Below, one piece after another: positions 22,336-34,406 of a stretch of DNA of 64,000 bases (positions are counted from its first letter, which is position 1; every line of letters starts with the position of its first letter). Origin of the DNA: Podocnemis expansa (lineage: Eukaryota; Chordata; Testudines; Podocnemididae). The position numbers were made by a program, and so were the translations under genes. The notes beneath the pieces were generated by a model. It was not told where the DNA came from. It did no database searches and was given only the letters and a program-made list of their open reading frames with translations. Where the stretch lies: assembly GCA_007922195.1 (NCBI GenBank), contig ML681989.1:49482179-49546178 (forward strand), written 5' to 3'.

Positions 22336-22687
22336 CAGGGGTGTCACTGGCACCTGGCAAAGGAGGCCCATGCCCCGAATGCCAGCGCCAGTGCTCCGGG
22401 TCATGGCGGAGCCCTGCGTCTCCCAGTCTCTGTCCGGATCGGGCCGGAAATCCAGGGCCCAGCCGCCTGTGGCCACAGCTGCTGCTCGTGGCCCTCTCCC
22501 CAGCCGGGGATCCAGGGCCCAGCTGCTCGCGGCAGCAGTGGCCACTTCCGGCCCCTTCAAAGGCTGGGCAGCCCCACGGCTGCGACTGCTGCTTGCCGCC
22601 CTGTCCCCAGCCGGGGGCATGGCTTGCGGGCAAGGGGCAGGGCCTGGGCCGGTGCCCCGGGTCATTCCCTGGGGCAGCAACACACTG
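22336..22687. mobile_element. hAT-type MITE, GC-rich
   Basis: It starts CAGGGGTGTCACTGGCACC and ends GGGGCAGCAACACACTG. TTGGTAAC is duplicated perfectly at 22328-22335 and 22688-22695. The interior is GC-rich in an AT-rich setting and related to the element at 63129. Open frames on both strands are composition artefacts. Confidence 0.88.
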
Positions 22688-23155
22688 TTGGTAACTATAG
22701 AAAAAATAGATTTTGAATAATTATAAGTGATAAAGAGATTAAATAGTAGCTATGAAAAGAAATAAACATAAAATCATGGTCTAAGTTCTACACAATGACA
22801 GGATTCACATGAGCAATGTTTCACCCTGAGAGATGGTAAAAATCTATTCCAGTGTGAACAGAAAAGTTCATAGTCCGACTGCTTTCCCTATCTAGGACTC
22901 CCTGCCCACAGTTCCAATTTTTTCATCTTTCAGATGCTCCTTCAGGGACTGACCTAGGGTAAGAGAGAAACCAAGTGAATGATGTCATGCTCCCCTTTTA
23001 CAGTGTGTTTCAAATGGCTAGAACAATTGGGCTTGTGACTGTGGGGTCATCTTCACTGGTCTGTCACCCCCCATTAAGAATGTGCTTTCTACAGTGAAGC
23101 CTTCACTGTAAACAATTTTTGTTAGTGGAATCTGTTTTAAAAGGCTCTTCAAAGT

Positions 23156-23243
23156 GTCTGACAAAGTGGGATTTTCTCCCACGAAAGCTCTTGCGATAAA
23201 TAAGTCTGTTAGTCTTTAAGTGCCACAAGACTCCTTGCTTTTT
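23156..23243 (-). mobile_element. tRNA-headed turtle SINE, minus strand
   Basis: Reverse-complement SINE body: AAAGTGGGATTTTCTCCCAC, then AGTCTGTTAGTCTTTAAGTG, then CCACAAGACTCCTTG. The head is missing. Confidence 0.82.
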
Positions 23244-23578
23244 TACTTTAAAAGGGTGAGAGAGCCATTAACTCTGTGGCCGCTTCACACACTTTGTGCC
23301 TGAAAGGCTGTTTGTGAGAGCTCTCCCCTGCCCTGCAATGTGTTTCAAAATCATGTTCAATAATGTTTCATAACTTCACAGACAAATGGGAGCATGTATA
23401 ATTTGATGAGATATTAATGTTCAGCTGATCAAAACTTTTAAAGTATTACCAAACATGATATACTTTACACAGAATGTATCCTAAGTATGTGACACTGGTG
23501 AACATGGCTTTTTGAGGTTTTGTTTTCAGACATAGGATGTCACAGATGACCAGACTCTCTAGCCAGGTCCCTTTACAG

Positions 23579-24576
23579 CAGTGTTTCCCAACCTTTTTGA
23601 GTATGAGGACCCCTTTTTAACTTCAAAAAAATTTCATGGACCCCCCAAATGATGATAGTTGTTATCAGGGAACAACTGCAGGCAGTGGTGCTGCAGAAGG
23701 GCAGTGGAGGACCTGGACCCTGCCTGCTCCCAACGAGTGTGGACATATCCAGGGTATGGCTGCTCACAGTCAGCACATACAATTCATTTACAACAGAGGC
23801 ATCAAACCCATTCAATGTGAGGGGTCACAATGGAAGGCGGGACACTTGTCATGGGCCATGTAGCCACATGGGCTCCCAAACCTTCTCCTTTCCCTACCCT
23901 GTGCTCCCCCACACTTTTCCTCTTCTCCTACCTCCTGGTGGCAGGAAAAAAAATAATCATTTTGTCATGGGCAGCCAGGCTGGGCTCCTGCTTCTCCCTC
24001 TCCCTGCCCACCTACTGTCAGTCATTCAGAATGCTGACCTTTGATTGGTTCTGTCCTTCACTGGCCTTTGATTGGCTTGTTCACATGTGGGTCCCAGCCA
24101 CTTTTTCCTTTTTTTATTTGTGATTCCTGCAATGTTCTGTCAATCAAATTAGCATGCTGACTGACAGCGAACAGTTGGGGTCGGAGGCACTATGGCAAGA
24201 CTCTGGTTGGTTGGCAGACCACAGCAGAGCTGAGCCAAGACTGGGCGAAGCGCTTCCTTTGTTCTCTTGTGCTATGACTCAGATCACTTGAGTGAGTCAG
24301 AAACATGCCAGTCCTGCTTGGCCTTCAGCCTGTCTTTTTTTGCAGTTCGCTGCTGCAGGCAGCTTCCAGGTACAGCCCGGGCAGGAACCCCACGGGCCAG
24401 GATCAGAGCCCTTGGTGGGCTGGATCCATCCCCATGGGCCGTAAGTTTGACACCTCTGATTTAGAGCCCTCTCCAACATGGATCGCTGGCTGGCAGCTGC
24501 TGGATGTATTCACAGACCCCTTGCAATAACTCCGTGAACCCCCAGGAGTCCCTGGACAACAGGTTGGGAACCACTG
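23579..24576. mobile_element. hAT-type element (CAGTGKTTCCCAACC termini), outer of a nested pair
   Basis: It begins CAGTGTTTCCCAACC and its right end, as reverse complement, is CAGTGGTTCCCAACC. CTTTACAG is duplicated perfectly at 23571-23578 and 24577-24584. No transposase is encoded. About two thirds of its 998 bp is a second hAT element. Confidence 0.92.
23794..24458. mobile_element. hAT-type element nested inside the previous one
   Basis: The ends are CAGAGGCATCAAACCC and, as reverse complement, CAGAGGTGTCAAACTTAC. The flanks ATTTACAA and ATTTAGAG agree at 6 of 8 positions. It is younger than the surrounding element. The interior has no transposase-like frame. Confidence 0.85.
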
Positions 24577-25122
24577 CTTTACAGAATTCAGTGTGTTCAG
24601 TTCCTCTGTCTCCCCAGGTGAAGGACGCCAAAGTAACTTTTCATTTTGTCCTTGACTCTTCCCAGAGTTCACTGGCTCTGCTTCAGGAAGGAGGAAAGCT
24701 TAGTAGGGGTGCAGTCTTCATCATCTGTCAAGATTATGTGGCCATCTTTTCCCTCTTGCTTGCTTGATGGCTTTGTTTACCTTACACATAAATTTGCTTT
24801 TCTTTGTCTTTGATGACACTGGCCTTAATTTATGTTGGAGACGCATTCAAGCAGGAGCAACTTTGTCTGGACCATCTTGCCTAATACATTTGAAGAATAC
24901 ATTTCCAGCAGCCTTTTGCAAGTTTACCATATATATATATCATTCAAGAATATTAATGATCAGTGAGTTATTAGTTTTCCAATAATGTTACATGCCACCT
25001 TTTGGGTATCTGTGGGCCAGCTAGCACTGAGGTTCTCTTAGAATCACAACAGTGTGTAGATGTAACTCACTAATCCCCATCAGTTTGCTGGCTTACTATT
25101 GCTCTAGTGTGCCTCCAATTCC

Positions 25123-25301
25123 CAGGGCTGTAATGCAGCTATCCGATGTCCGGGGTGCATACTGACTGGAACACGCCCCTTGCCATTACCAGTGCTTGGA
25201 GCCAGTGCTGCAAAACGTGACCTTTAATAGAGTGGCTCTGTTGAGCCACGCCGGCACACCTCTGGTAAAGCCCCATTGGCCCTGCTGTAGTTATGGCCCT
25301 A
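25123..25301. mobile_element. Short hAT-type MITE (CAGGGCTGTAAT / TTATGGCCCTA)
   Basis: The 179 bp element starts CAGGGCTGTAATGCAG and ends CTGTAGTTATGGCCCTA. The flanks CCAATTCC and CCATTTCC agree at 7 of 8. A sibling lies at 41589-41754 and shares the GCTTAGAGCC / CTTGGAGCC and CCTTTAATA blocks. Confidence 0.82.
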
Positions 25302-25820
25302 CCATTTCCTACATGAAAACACACCCTGGAACTATCACCACTAATCTAACATGTTAAACCTGATTTTCCTCTACCTTATGTAATCATTGACACATGGGCA
25401 AAGTGAGCATAAAACACTTGAGTCCTATCTACACTAGTCCTTGTGCTACACCTACAGGTGCCATTTGCAAGCAGCTGCAGTAGGGATACTAATATTTCCC
25501 ATGTAAGGCAAGGCCTCTCTGAGCTCACTAGAAGCATGCTCCAATTTATACTGTATATAGGTATACACTTGTTTTTAGCTAGTCAAAAAAGGGGTTGATT
25601 TATTAGTTACAGGCTAACTGAAAATAGTTATGAGAGCCCTAAAGTATTTTGAAAATCTTATAACATGTTGATTTATCCTTTCTGGACATATGATGCCTTG
25701 CACATACATTGTTTGTTTGTTCTGTACATAAATTTCAAGTGAACTTTTCATTAATTTTCCACACATATCATGTGTCCCTTTCTGTATGTGATCTCTGAGG
25801 AAAATCTAATAATATCAGAA

Positions 25821-26550
25821 CAGAGACAGCCTTAGGCAATTGGGGGCCCTAGGCGAAGGCCCATTATGGGGCCTCCTATAGGCCCCCACTGCTGCCCTAA
25901 CCCCCCCACAGTCCCAACTCCCATGGGATGGGAGTGGGGGGCTGTGGACCACCAGGGCCAGAGGCTGTGCTGCCTGCTTGCCCACCCATCCTCTCTGCAG
26001 CAGGGGCAGAGCAGTACTCCTCACTTACCCCCAGCCAACTGCACCTTCCCAGGGGGAGGAGAGCAGCCAGCGTGGCGCTGTTGCTTGCCAGGAGTGGGGA
26101 CCCCTGGAGCAGCCCGCTCTGAAGAATTCAGGCCACTTCCCCCCCAGCCAGCCCAGGCCTGAATAGAGGATGCCTCACTCCCAGGCCCTGGATTGGGCCC
26201 GTTCAGCCTTAGGGTAGCCAGGGGTAAAGTCGCCTGAACTCTTCGGACCAGGCTGCTCCACGGGGCCCCATCCCTGCAAGCCGCAGTGCTGTGCTGGCTG
26301 CTCTCGTCCCACCCCCTGGGGAGGCATGGCTGACTGGGCATATACAGGGAGCACTGCTCTGCCCCCTCTGCAGGGACACTGGCTGGGCAGGCAGGTGGAA
26401 CAGCTTCTGGCCCTGGCAGTCCATGGTCCCCCGCTCCCTCACCACCCCGTGAGAGCAAAGGTAAGTAAAGCAGGCGACTGCTATGGAGCCCCCTTACTGG
26501 TCGGGGCCCTAGGCAGCCGCCTGCTTCGCTTACCCCAAAAGCTGCCTCTG
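25821..26550. mobile_element. hAT-type element (CAGAGRCAGC termini)
   Basis: The left end is CAGAGACAGCCTTAGGCAA. The right end, as reverse complement, is CAGAGGCAGCTTTTGGGGTA. A GGGGCCCTAGGC word lies inside both ends. The flanks TATCAGAA and TGTCAGAA agree at 7 of 8. The GC-rich interior yields long but meaningless frames. Confidence 0.88.
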
Positions 26551-26559
26551 TGTCAGAAT

Positions 26560-27490
26560 CTTTTGCATTAAAAAATTATCTACATTGCAAAACAGCTCCT
26601 GGAACTTCATTTGGAAACATTCAAACAGGTAAGTTGTCTGTTTCTGAGCATTACTTTCAGACTTTAAATGCATTTAGGGTAATGGCTGAACATGAGCCCT
26701 AGGAGAGAGCTTAAACTAGTAGACAGGCAGAATTGGGGCAGGTAATGTTTGTGCATTGAAGAATTTTCTACAAAAAAGCCACATTAGGGCAGGGAGACTA
26801 TTCTTAAATGATGAATGGCTAGGATGAAGGCATCTGTAGCAATGGGAGTAAAGGCATCAGAGAAAAATGGGCAAACATTGACTCTTTAAATAAGGTTTCA
26901 GAGAGGAAGTTTCTAAGGTGGCTTTATGCAAATAAGCATACTGTATTGCAAAGAAAAGACAAGAATAAGAATAGATTCATGGAGTGGTTCACACATGCTA
27001 TAGTGTTCAAATATGTAATTCGTTTACAAATCAAAGGCATAATAGACATAAATAAAGAACGATGGTGACATACAAATCAATTTGGGTAAATGCTGAAGGA
27101 TAGAGACTCTTTAGAGAAGATCAGAGAGGAAAGGAGGTAATTGCTGTTTTGTATAGCAGGCAAAGGAACATTAACAGGAAACAGAGATAACAGACTTTAG
27201 AAGAACTGCATGCAGGGTTCACTCCTGATGACTCAAATCAGCAGCAGACTCCTGCTCTCAGATCCTTGTGGTGTGTCTATTTTGCAAATTTTGCAACTGA
27301 ACCTACTGTGGAGTTTCCCTTGACATCAGTGGGAGTTTTGTGTGGCAATTAGGCGTACGTCTCAGTTGCTACCACAAAACTGTTTTTATGCCTGTATAAT
27401 TCCACTAAAGACTGTGAAATTACAGATGTAAAACTGAAGTAGCGCAGTGTTGAATCTAAGCTCCTAATAAGCCATAAAGCTCTATAGTAT
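26560..27490. other. No recognised feature
   Basis: AT-rich sequence; no supported gene or repeat. Confidence 0.5.
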
Positions 27491-27492
27491 CA

Positions 27493-28409
27493 CTAAGGCC
27501 TTGTCTACATTGAGCCACAGCATAGTGGGGTGTAATAGGCTCCTGTCAGGATCTGTGTTGGATCCCTTGCTGGTTCCTCAGGTTTCCCAGTATGCTTCCC
27601 AGTTGAGGCAGCATCTAGGGTGGTTGTTTTTCTTGCTGAGTTTGTAGGCATGCTGCTGCCTTGTCAAAGGGCTCAGAGAGGCTGCCTGACACACAGCTGT
27701 TACTGCTCTGCTGTCTCAAACTTTTCTGTCGCCTCCTCTGTTGCTCTACCTCATTAAGGGCCAGTCTACACTGCCAGCAAAATTCAGGACAGTTGACGGG
27801 AGTTACGAGAGCCATGCAGAGTAGCTTGCCTTACTCCCATTGACTTCACAAGTCCCTTTCACTGCACTGCACCATGTGAAGGAGTGGTTTTATTAAGTCG
27901 ATTTCCAGATCGACCTAATGAGCCTTAACTGACCTCTACATCTATCTGGAAAGACCAATCTGATGGTGGTGAACTTGCTATCAGCAGTGAAGGTGGACCT
28001 GTGTATTGGGTCTTGTGTCCTTTAGGAGGTTCAGCTCTGAGTATCTGCCTCCATGATTGGCAGCTCTTGTGGTCATGGCAGGTCTGTTTGTTTGCAGGAG
28101 GGGAAAGTTCCTCTCCACCTCCTGCGTAAACCTTGAATGGGTCTTATAGACCCTTAACAGGGAGGTGAATAGCAGTATGCATAAAGTACTGCTCTGTAAC
28201 TCCCTTGTGTGGACGCTGTGGGTATGAAGTAAAAGGTTCCTAGTGCTTATTAATGTATCCCTCCTCACACGAGCCTACATAAATGCAAACTAGGAATCTT
28301 TTAGTTTGTGCCTGCAGGGTTAATCCAGGTGAGTTATAGTACAGGACTCTGGTGCACACTATTTGTATCCCATCAGTGTGATTGCAGAGCAGTGTAGACA
28401 TGTCTTAAG
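27493..28409. mobile_element. Chompy-like composite (GTCTACA termini)
   Basis: AAGGCCTTGTCTACATTG at the left and CAGTGTAGACATGTCTTAAG at the right form an imperfect inverted repeat of the Chompy type. The interior is not word-repetitive and contains a second element (27755 on). Confidence 0.5.
27755..27998. mobile_element. TIR element related to 58569-58968
   Basis: It shares with 58569-58968 the start GGCCAGTCTACACTG, a GAAATTCAG-like block, TGTGAAGGAGTGGTTTTATT, then AAGTCGATTTCCAGATCGAC and an AATCTGATGGT block. The right end is degenerate. Confidence 0.6.
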
Positions 28410-28609
28410 ACATCAAGTGTGGGTCTAACAGTGACATTTTTGCCCTATATCAAGAAACTGATGTGAATAACTTCTACAAAATTTGTTTTTCAGTTTATTT
28501 TCTCTGGTTAACTCAAATTTCATATTACTATGAATTGGTTCATTTTAATACAGATTTTTATTTTGATTAACTTTCTATGGTACTTATGACTTCCAATGCC
28601 ATGGTATCT

Positions 28610-28795
28610 CATAACACCCCCGATGATGTTGTTATCTTGGGCAATATTGTTGTCTTTATTTTAGAGGTAGAGAACTGATACACATACTTGTCCAATGTTA
28701 TATAAAGAGGCTGTGGCACAGCTGACACACAAACCCACATCTTTGAAATTTCAGCGTAGTGCCAAAACCACTGGACCATCTTTCTTCTCTTTTAA
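28610..28795 (-). mobile_element. MIR-like SINE, minus strand
   Basis: As reverse complement it shows a tRNA-type head (GTCCAGTGGTTTTGGCAC, then a GGGTTTGTG B-box-like stretch) and a CTCTTTATATAACATTGGAC body with a CTCTACCTCTAAAATAAAG block. Very diverged. Confidence 0.55.
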
Positions 28796-29451
28796 TTCTA
28801 TTTATTTCATTTTGTTCCTCCCTGTCAATTAGACTTCAGTTAATTTCTAATTTCATTGAATCAGAGAACTGGAAGGGATCATGAAAGGTCATCGAGTCCA
28901 GTCCCCGGCACTCAAGGCAGGACCAAGTACCATCTTAAACCATCCTCGACAGGTGTTTGTCCAATCTGCTCTTAAAAATTTCCAGTGATGGCAATTCCAT
29001 AACCTCTGTAGGCAACTTATTCAGTGGTTTGTCACCCTGACAGTTAAGAATTTTTTCCTATACCTCCCTTGCTGTAATTTAAGCCCATTGCTTCTTGTCC
29101 TGTCATTGGCAGTTAGGCAGAATAATTTTTCTCCCTCCTTGTAACAACCCTTTGGGTACTTGAAAACTGTTATCACGTCCCCTCTCAGACTCCTCTTTTT
29201 CAGACTAAACAAATCCAGCTCTTTAATCTTCCCTCACAAGTCAAGTGTTCAGACCTTTAATTGTTTTTGTTGTTGTTCTCTGGACTTTCTCTAATTTCTC
29301 CACCTTTCCCCAGATAAGGTGCCCAGAACTGGACACAGTACTCTAGTTGAGGCCTAATCAACATGGAGTAGAGTGGAAGAATTATGTCTCATGTCTTACT
29401 TATAATACTCCTGTTAATATATCCCAGAATAATGTGTGGTTCTTTGTTGCC

Positions 29452-29475
29452 AAAAAAAAAAAAAAAAAAAAAAAA
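29452..29475. repeat. (A)24 homopolymer
   Basis: An uninterrupted run of 24 A within the minus-strand CR1, not at its 3' end. Confidence 0.95.
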
Positions 29476-29897
29476 GAGTTGCACTATTGACTCATATTTA
29501 GCTTGTGGTCAACCATGACACCCAAATCCCTTTTCACAGTACTCCGTCTTAGGCAATCATTGTCTATTTTGTATACGTGCAATGGGTTGTTCTTTCCTAA
29601 GTGGAGTACTTTGCACTTTTCTTTTTTGAATTTTATTCTTTTTATCTCGGACTATTTCACCAGTTTGTCCAAATCATTTTGAATTGTGATTGTGTCCTCC
29701 AAAGCACTTGCAACTTCTCCCAGCATGGTATCATCAGAAAACTTTATAAGTGTACTTTTCTATGCCATCATCTGAATCATTGATGAAAATATTGAAAAGA
29801 ACTAGACCCAAAACTGATCCCTGTGGTACTCCACTTGTAGTGCTCTTCCAGCATGACAGTGAATTCTCTGGGAGTGGTTATCCAACCAGTTTTTCAC

Positions 29898-30392
29898 TTA
29901 TCTTATAGTAGCTCCATCCAGGCTGTACTTCCCAAGTTTGTTAGTTCCATGTAGATTGTCCTTCCCTAGTTTATTAATGAGAAGATGATGTGAGACCTTA
30001 TCAAAAGCCTTACTAAAGTTTAGATATACCACATCTACCACTTTCTCTCTGTCCACAAGGCTTGTTACTGTGCCACAGAAAGCTATCAAGTTGGTTTGAT
30101 GTGATTTGTTCTTGACAAATCCATACTGTATATCATTTAACACCTTATTCCCTTCTAGATGTTTGCAAATTGATTTTTTAATTATTTGCTTCATTATTTT
30201 TCCTTGCATAAAAGTTAAACTGACTGGTCTGTAATTCCCGGGGTTGTTCTTATTTCCCTTTTTGTAGATGGGGATGATATTTCTGCTTGTCCAGTCTTCT
30301 GGGATCTTTCCAGTCTTCCATGATTTTTCAAAGATAATAGCCAATTGCTCAGATATCCCCTGAGTCAGCTCCTTGAATATTCCAGGGTGCAT
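29898..30392 (-). pseudogene. CR1 ORF2 reverse-transcriptase remnant
   Basis: A 164-codon open stretch contains the polymerase fingers motif GNYRPVSLT (about residue 52), a GFVKNKSHQTNLIAF run and FSKAFDKVSHHLLINKL, where the first catalytic aspartate of the non-LTR polymerase lies. It ends before the F/YADD box. It matches CR1/jockey-type polymerases in motif order and would have copied CR1 RNA at nicked DNA. No functional protein can come from this fragment. Confidence 0.88.
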
Positions 30393-31084
30393 ATTATCTC
30401 ACCCTGGTGACTTGAAGATGTGTAACTTGTTTAAGTAATTTATGATCTGTTCATTTCCTATTTTAGCTTCTTATCCTATCCCATTTTTGCTGCCCCTCAT
30501 TAGAACAGGCATCTAGTTGCCACCAATATTCCTGGTGAAAATTGAAACAAAGATCATTTTGTTTCTCTGTCATTTCTACATTTTCTGTTATTGTTTCTCC
30601 CTCTTTATTAAGTAACAGTTCTGTGTTGTCCTTGATCTTTCTCTTGTTTCTATTGTATTTGAAGAATGTTTTCTTGTTACCCTTTATGCTTTCAGCTAGT
30701 TTGAGCTTATTGTGTGCCTTGGCCTTTTTAATTTTTCACCTACATAATTGTGTTATTTGTTTATAGTCATCCTTTGTAATTTGACCTAGTTTCCACCTTT
30801 TGTAGGGCTTTTTTTTTTTTTACATTATTGAAAATCCCCTGGTTAAGCCAGGGCGGTCTCTTGCCATACTTCCTGTCTTTCTTATGCAGTGGAATAGTTT
30901 GCTCTTGTGCCTTCAATAATGTCCTTCATCTTACATCTTCACAGCAGGACTTCACAATCAGTGTTCTGTGGCTCTATCAAAAGGAAAGGAGCTACATGCT
31001 ATCCTTGACTTCAGCAGGAGTTGGCTCAAGCTCATATTGATGCATAGAGGCATTCTACATTTAAAGCAAGGGAAAGCTGTGTGA

Positions 31085-32235
31085 CCTGTGCCTGGAGACT
31101 AACAGGTGAGTTAAGAGGAACATAATTCCCAAGTGTTGAGAAATAAAGATGTCACATCCCCAGAGCCACAGTTTGGAACACAAGTGTTGGCTGAATATGA
31201 ATGATATGAAGTGGGAATGGGTGGAAGGACATGAGGTGGGTTGGGAGGAGATGGAAAATATTGACAGATAAATCATTGTCTATCAAAGCATTATATATGC
31301 CATCTAGCAATAAATAACCTAAGAGTTAAAGTAAGGCAATGTGGATAAGCATGGAAGCGGAGAAAGTAATCAAGAACAAGGAAGAGATGTATGTAAGTTA
31401 TAAAATGTCAGGCATTGAGAGGTACTGGAGAGATTACAGAATGGAGTTAAAGGAGTGTAAAAAAACAAAAAAGCAAACGTAAAGAACAAAAATATTGTGC
31501 AAGAGATTAAGGTAAATAAGAAATTCTTCATCTGTGCAAGGAAAAAGATTAGTGGGGGAGATAGCAAGGGTTCTGAAGAGATGCAAAGATAATTTATTGA
31601 GAGAAGGTTTGGACATTGTTAAAAAAAAGATGTAATAAATTATTTGCATTAGTGCTCCCAAAAGAGGATAGAAAGAAGAGAGACCAGGAGAAATAAATTT
31701 GTATCAGGGAATGAAGAAAAATATTGAAGGAAACCAGGGAAAAGGGTGATCAGAATAGAGAACATTTAAGAATGACAAAACTACAAGCCCTCAGCTCAGG
31801 GGATGGAAGAAGAGAACCCAGAATCAATAGAAGAAGGAGGGGGAGGGCAAGAGAGAGAGGAATGGAGGAGAAGAGGTGTGGCAGACCTATTTAAAATCTT
31901 CTTGGGGAGTTGGAGAGGTACTTGCAAGAAAGATGCTTGAGAGGGATCCGAGAAAGATTAAGGAAGTCACAGAACTGAACAGTCGACTTCTGGTGCACAA
32001 AACAAAGCACTGTATTAGAAAACTAATGAGAAACAATGGTTAGGTGAGAATGCATAGCCAGTTATGACTTAAAATATTTTAGATGGAGCACTTTTTGGTC
32101 AAGCTAATCCCTCTAAAATGGTACAAGGGATTTCCCTAACACCCCCCACCCTCCTCTCCAAATTTCCCAACACTGCCCCCCCCCCCCATTGTCAGCTAGT
32201 AACATAGTGTTATGCCAATTTAGTCACTGGTTGAG
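31085..32235. other. Purine-rich non-coding stretch
   Basis: The plus strand is strongly A/G-rich (most of 31180-31990). No protein-like frame or recognised repeat; the run of C at 32177-32188 is a simple repeat. Confidence 0.45.
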
Positions 32236-32248
32236 AAAGGCTGAACCA

Positions 32249-33025
32249 GAGGTTAAAATATAATTTGCAGGCCCCAGAGCCCTCCTAAATTGGTGGACAC
32301 CCTTCATACCAGTCCAGGCCCCCTTCACACTGGTCTGGCACCCCTTCATGCACCCCAGCTACTGCCTCCCACATGCCTGCCCCACCCACCCCAGCTACTG
32401 GTCCCCACACACCTGTCTCACCATTCTAGGTACTGCTTCCCACACACACCTGCCCCACCACCCCAGCTACTCTTCCCTGCCTCCATCACACTGCTGGTCC
32501 CCTAACCCTTTCCCAACCCCCTGCCATGCCAAGCCATCTTCCCCCACTGCCCAGGGCCAACCACCTCCCCCATGCTCTTTCCCTGCTGGGCCAGCTCACC
32601 TGTCCCTGAACACCTCCCCGGCCCCCTTAGCTGGCTGTCATGTCACTGTGGAGAGGCCCCAGCCTGGACTGAAGCTCCCATCCAAACCCTGCTCTGACTA
32701 AGCATGCCCAGAGGATCTGAGCATGTTCAGTCAGAGAGGGCTCAAGCCAGAGCCTCAGCCTGGGCTGGGGCCACTCCCTGCCCTTCTGGAATGTGTGGAA
32801 CGGTGTTCTGGGGCCTGCTGTTTTTAGAGGATCAGATTTCAGGAGGCCCATAAAAATAGAAAATGGAGCCAGAACACTGCCTTCCAGGGCCCCCTGTTTT
32901 TAAATGGCGGGCCTGGAATGCAGAGTTCTGGCTCCCTTTTCTATTATTAGGGGCCCTGCAACGCTGAACTAAAAATAGTAGGTCCCAAAATGCCGTTCCT
33001 GTGCGTTCTGGCTTACTTTAACCCC
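32249..33025. mobile_element. GC-rich TIR element (GGTTAAA termini), copy 1
   Basis: The left end GAGGTTAAAATATAATTTG and the right end CTTACTTTAACCCC match, in opposite order, the two ends of 60248-60834. The inner blocks GGCCCCAGAGCCCTCCTAAA and a CAGGGCCCCCTGTTTTTA-like run are also shared. No target duplication is recognisable. Long plus-strand proline-rich frames come from C-rich composition. Confidence 0.65.
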
Positions 33026-33059
33026 TGTACTGGACTGAACTCAGTAAGTAGTAAGGAAA

Positions 33060-33106
33060 TCAAACAAGGAGACTGGTGGCACTTTAAAAGACTAACAAAT
33101 TTATGG
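33060..33106 (+). mobile_element. tRNA-headed turtle SINE fragment, plus strand
   Basis: ACAAGGAGACTGGTGGCACT followed by TTAAAAGACTAACAAATTTA; only the middle of the SINE is present. Confidence 0.75.
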
Positions 33107-33690
33107 AGGTTCAGATTGCTTCTCAGTTGGGGGTGGGGGAAAAAGGGACAGATGTTTGTTTGGTGTTGTAGGCTCTCCTTTACAACCAGTATCTGATTAG
33201 CAATCAGTTCTATCTTTTAACAAGTATTGGGCTAGTCAAAGAGTGCTTGTTGTTCTTAGTCAGGCTCTGTACAGGGTATTTTGTTATTTTAAGTGTCCAT
33301 TATACCTGAAATCACAGATAATCAGGTCTAAGTGCTTGTGCTAAGGCCTGGAGTGTTGGAAAGTAACCATATTTTATGGAGACTAGAGACTTCCTGCCTG
33401 CATCAACATAAGTTCTCCCACTGAAACCTAAAATGACAGAAGTCAAGTCACACAAAGTATGGAGAAAGAGACTATATCCACAACAAAGGTGACTGAGTGA
33501 AGTAGTGAAGAACAACATGACCAACAGCTGGAGGAACAAGCAAGGTGCTACTGCCTTTGTCCTCCTTTTCCCTGGAAGGTGAACTCTTGTGAAAGCACCT
33601 CTGAACTGTGAGTCTCCCTCTGCTACTGATAAGGAGAACAACAAGGTACATGAGGTGTGGAGAAAGGAGGGGCATGTTAAAGGAGCATTT
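33107..33690. other. No recognised feature
   Basis: No supported gene or repeat. Confidence 0.45.
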
Positions 33691-33699
33691 GTTTGTTGA

Positions 33700-33760
33700 A
33701 CAAACAAGGAGTCTAGCAGCACTTTTTAAAAAAACTAACAAATGTATTATCTCACTGTGT
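33700..33760 (+). mobile_element. tRNA-headed turtle SINE fragment, plus strand
   Basis: AACAAGGAGTCTAGCAGCAC, then an AAAACTAACAAATGTATTAT block. The head and 3' end are missing. Confidence 0.75.
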
Positions 33761-33944
33761 TTTAGTGACTTTGCTCCAGAATGCTTGATTTGTGACAGGG
33801 AAACTTATATAAAATATATCCTAGTAGGCCAAGATTTTTAAAATGCTTTATTTGCCAAGGTCATTATCTCATATCATCATTACCTTAAAGAGTCATTATT
33901 TTGCATATTTTTGTACTAAAAAACTTTTATGGTTTGGTTTTTAT

Positions 33945-34031
33945 GTAAGAGTATTAGAATGGTAATACTGGATCTGACCAATCACCATCTAGTCCAGTAA
34001 CTTGTCTTCTGATGGTGGCCAGTGCCAGGTG
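33945..34031 (-). mobile_element. CR1-type LINE, minus strand, piece 1
   Basis: GATCTGACCAATCACCATCT, then GTCCAGTAACTTGTCTTCTG resembles the complement of a CR1-type 3' UTR. It is continued at 34407 after a hAT element. Confidence 0.75.
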
Positions 34032-34406
34032 CAGGGTTGGCTCGATCCATAAGCAAATGAGGCCCTGGATCAAGGCGTCATTTGCCTAGGGGCAGCCCCA
34101 GTGCCATGCCAGGTTCAGAACAGGCCAGCCCATGGCTCAGGCTCCACTCTCTCACTCTGCCTCTTGGCTGCCTGTGCCACCTCCAGGGCTGAACAGTCGG
34201 CCCAGGGGAGGGGAGAGAGTGTGGAGCCCAGCCTCTGGACTGGCCTGCTCTACCCCTGGGCTGTCTGTTGCCTACCCTGGGGGCAGGGCAAGCCAGATTG
34301 GAATGGAGGCCAGGTTCCGCCGCCTGCCACTCCCCCCCATGCAGTGGGGAGGGGTTGCAAAGCCAAAAGCCAACTTGAGGCACCAAAGCCCTTTGAGCCG
34401 GCACTG
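34032..34406. mobile_element. hAT-type MITE (CAGGGTTGGCTC termini) inside a LINE
   Basis: It starts CAGGGTTGGCTCGATCC and its right end as reverse complement is CAGTGCCGGCTCAAAGG. GCCAGGTG is duplicated perfectly at 34024-34031 and 34407-34414. GC-rich, non-coding. Confidence 0.9.

Larger units (their letters stand above)
28856..30960 (-). mobile_element. CR1 LINE, minus strand, about 2.1 kb, 5'-truncated
   Basis: The 3' end lies at the low coordinate (complement of ATGACCTTTCATGATCCCTT). Going right it covers the ORF2 C-terminus, the polymerase (29898-30392) and the linker between endonuclease and polymerase (a RDRPGLTRGFS-like start near 30870). Endonuclease is absent. A run of 24 A at 29452-29475 interrupts the coding part. 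Many stops. Confidence 0.88.

Noticed and set aside
22328..22720. Four overlapping frames of more than 110 codons on both strands
   Set aside because: They coincide with a GC-rich hAT MITE bounded by perfect TTGGTAAC duplications; low stop density follows from GC content and no domain is seen.
20875..23560. A single large minus-strand LTR interrupted by MITEs
   Set aside because: An AATAAA on the minus strand is suggestive, but no edges, duplication or second copy were found, so it is left unassigned.
31180..31990. Purine-rich strand as a triplex or regulatory element
   Set aside because: There is no regular mirror repeat or unit structure; composition alone does not support a call.
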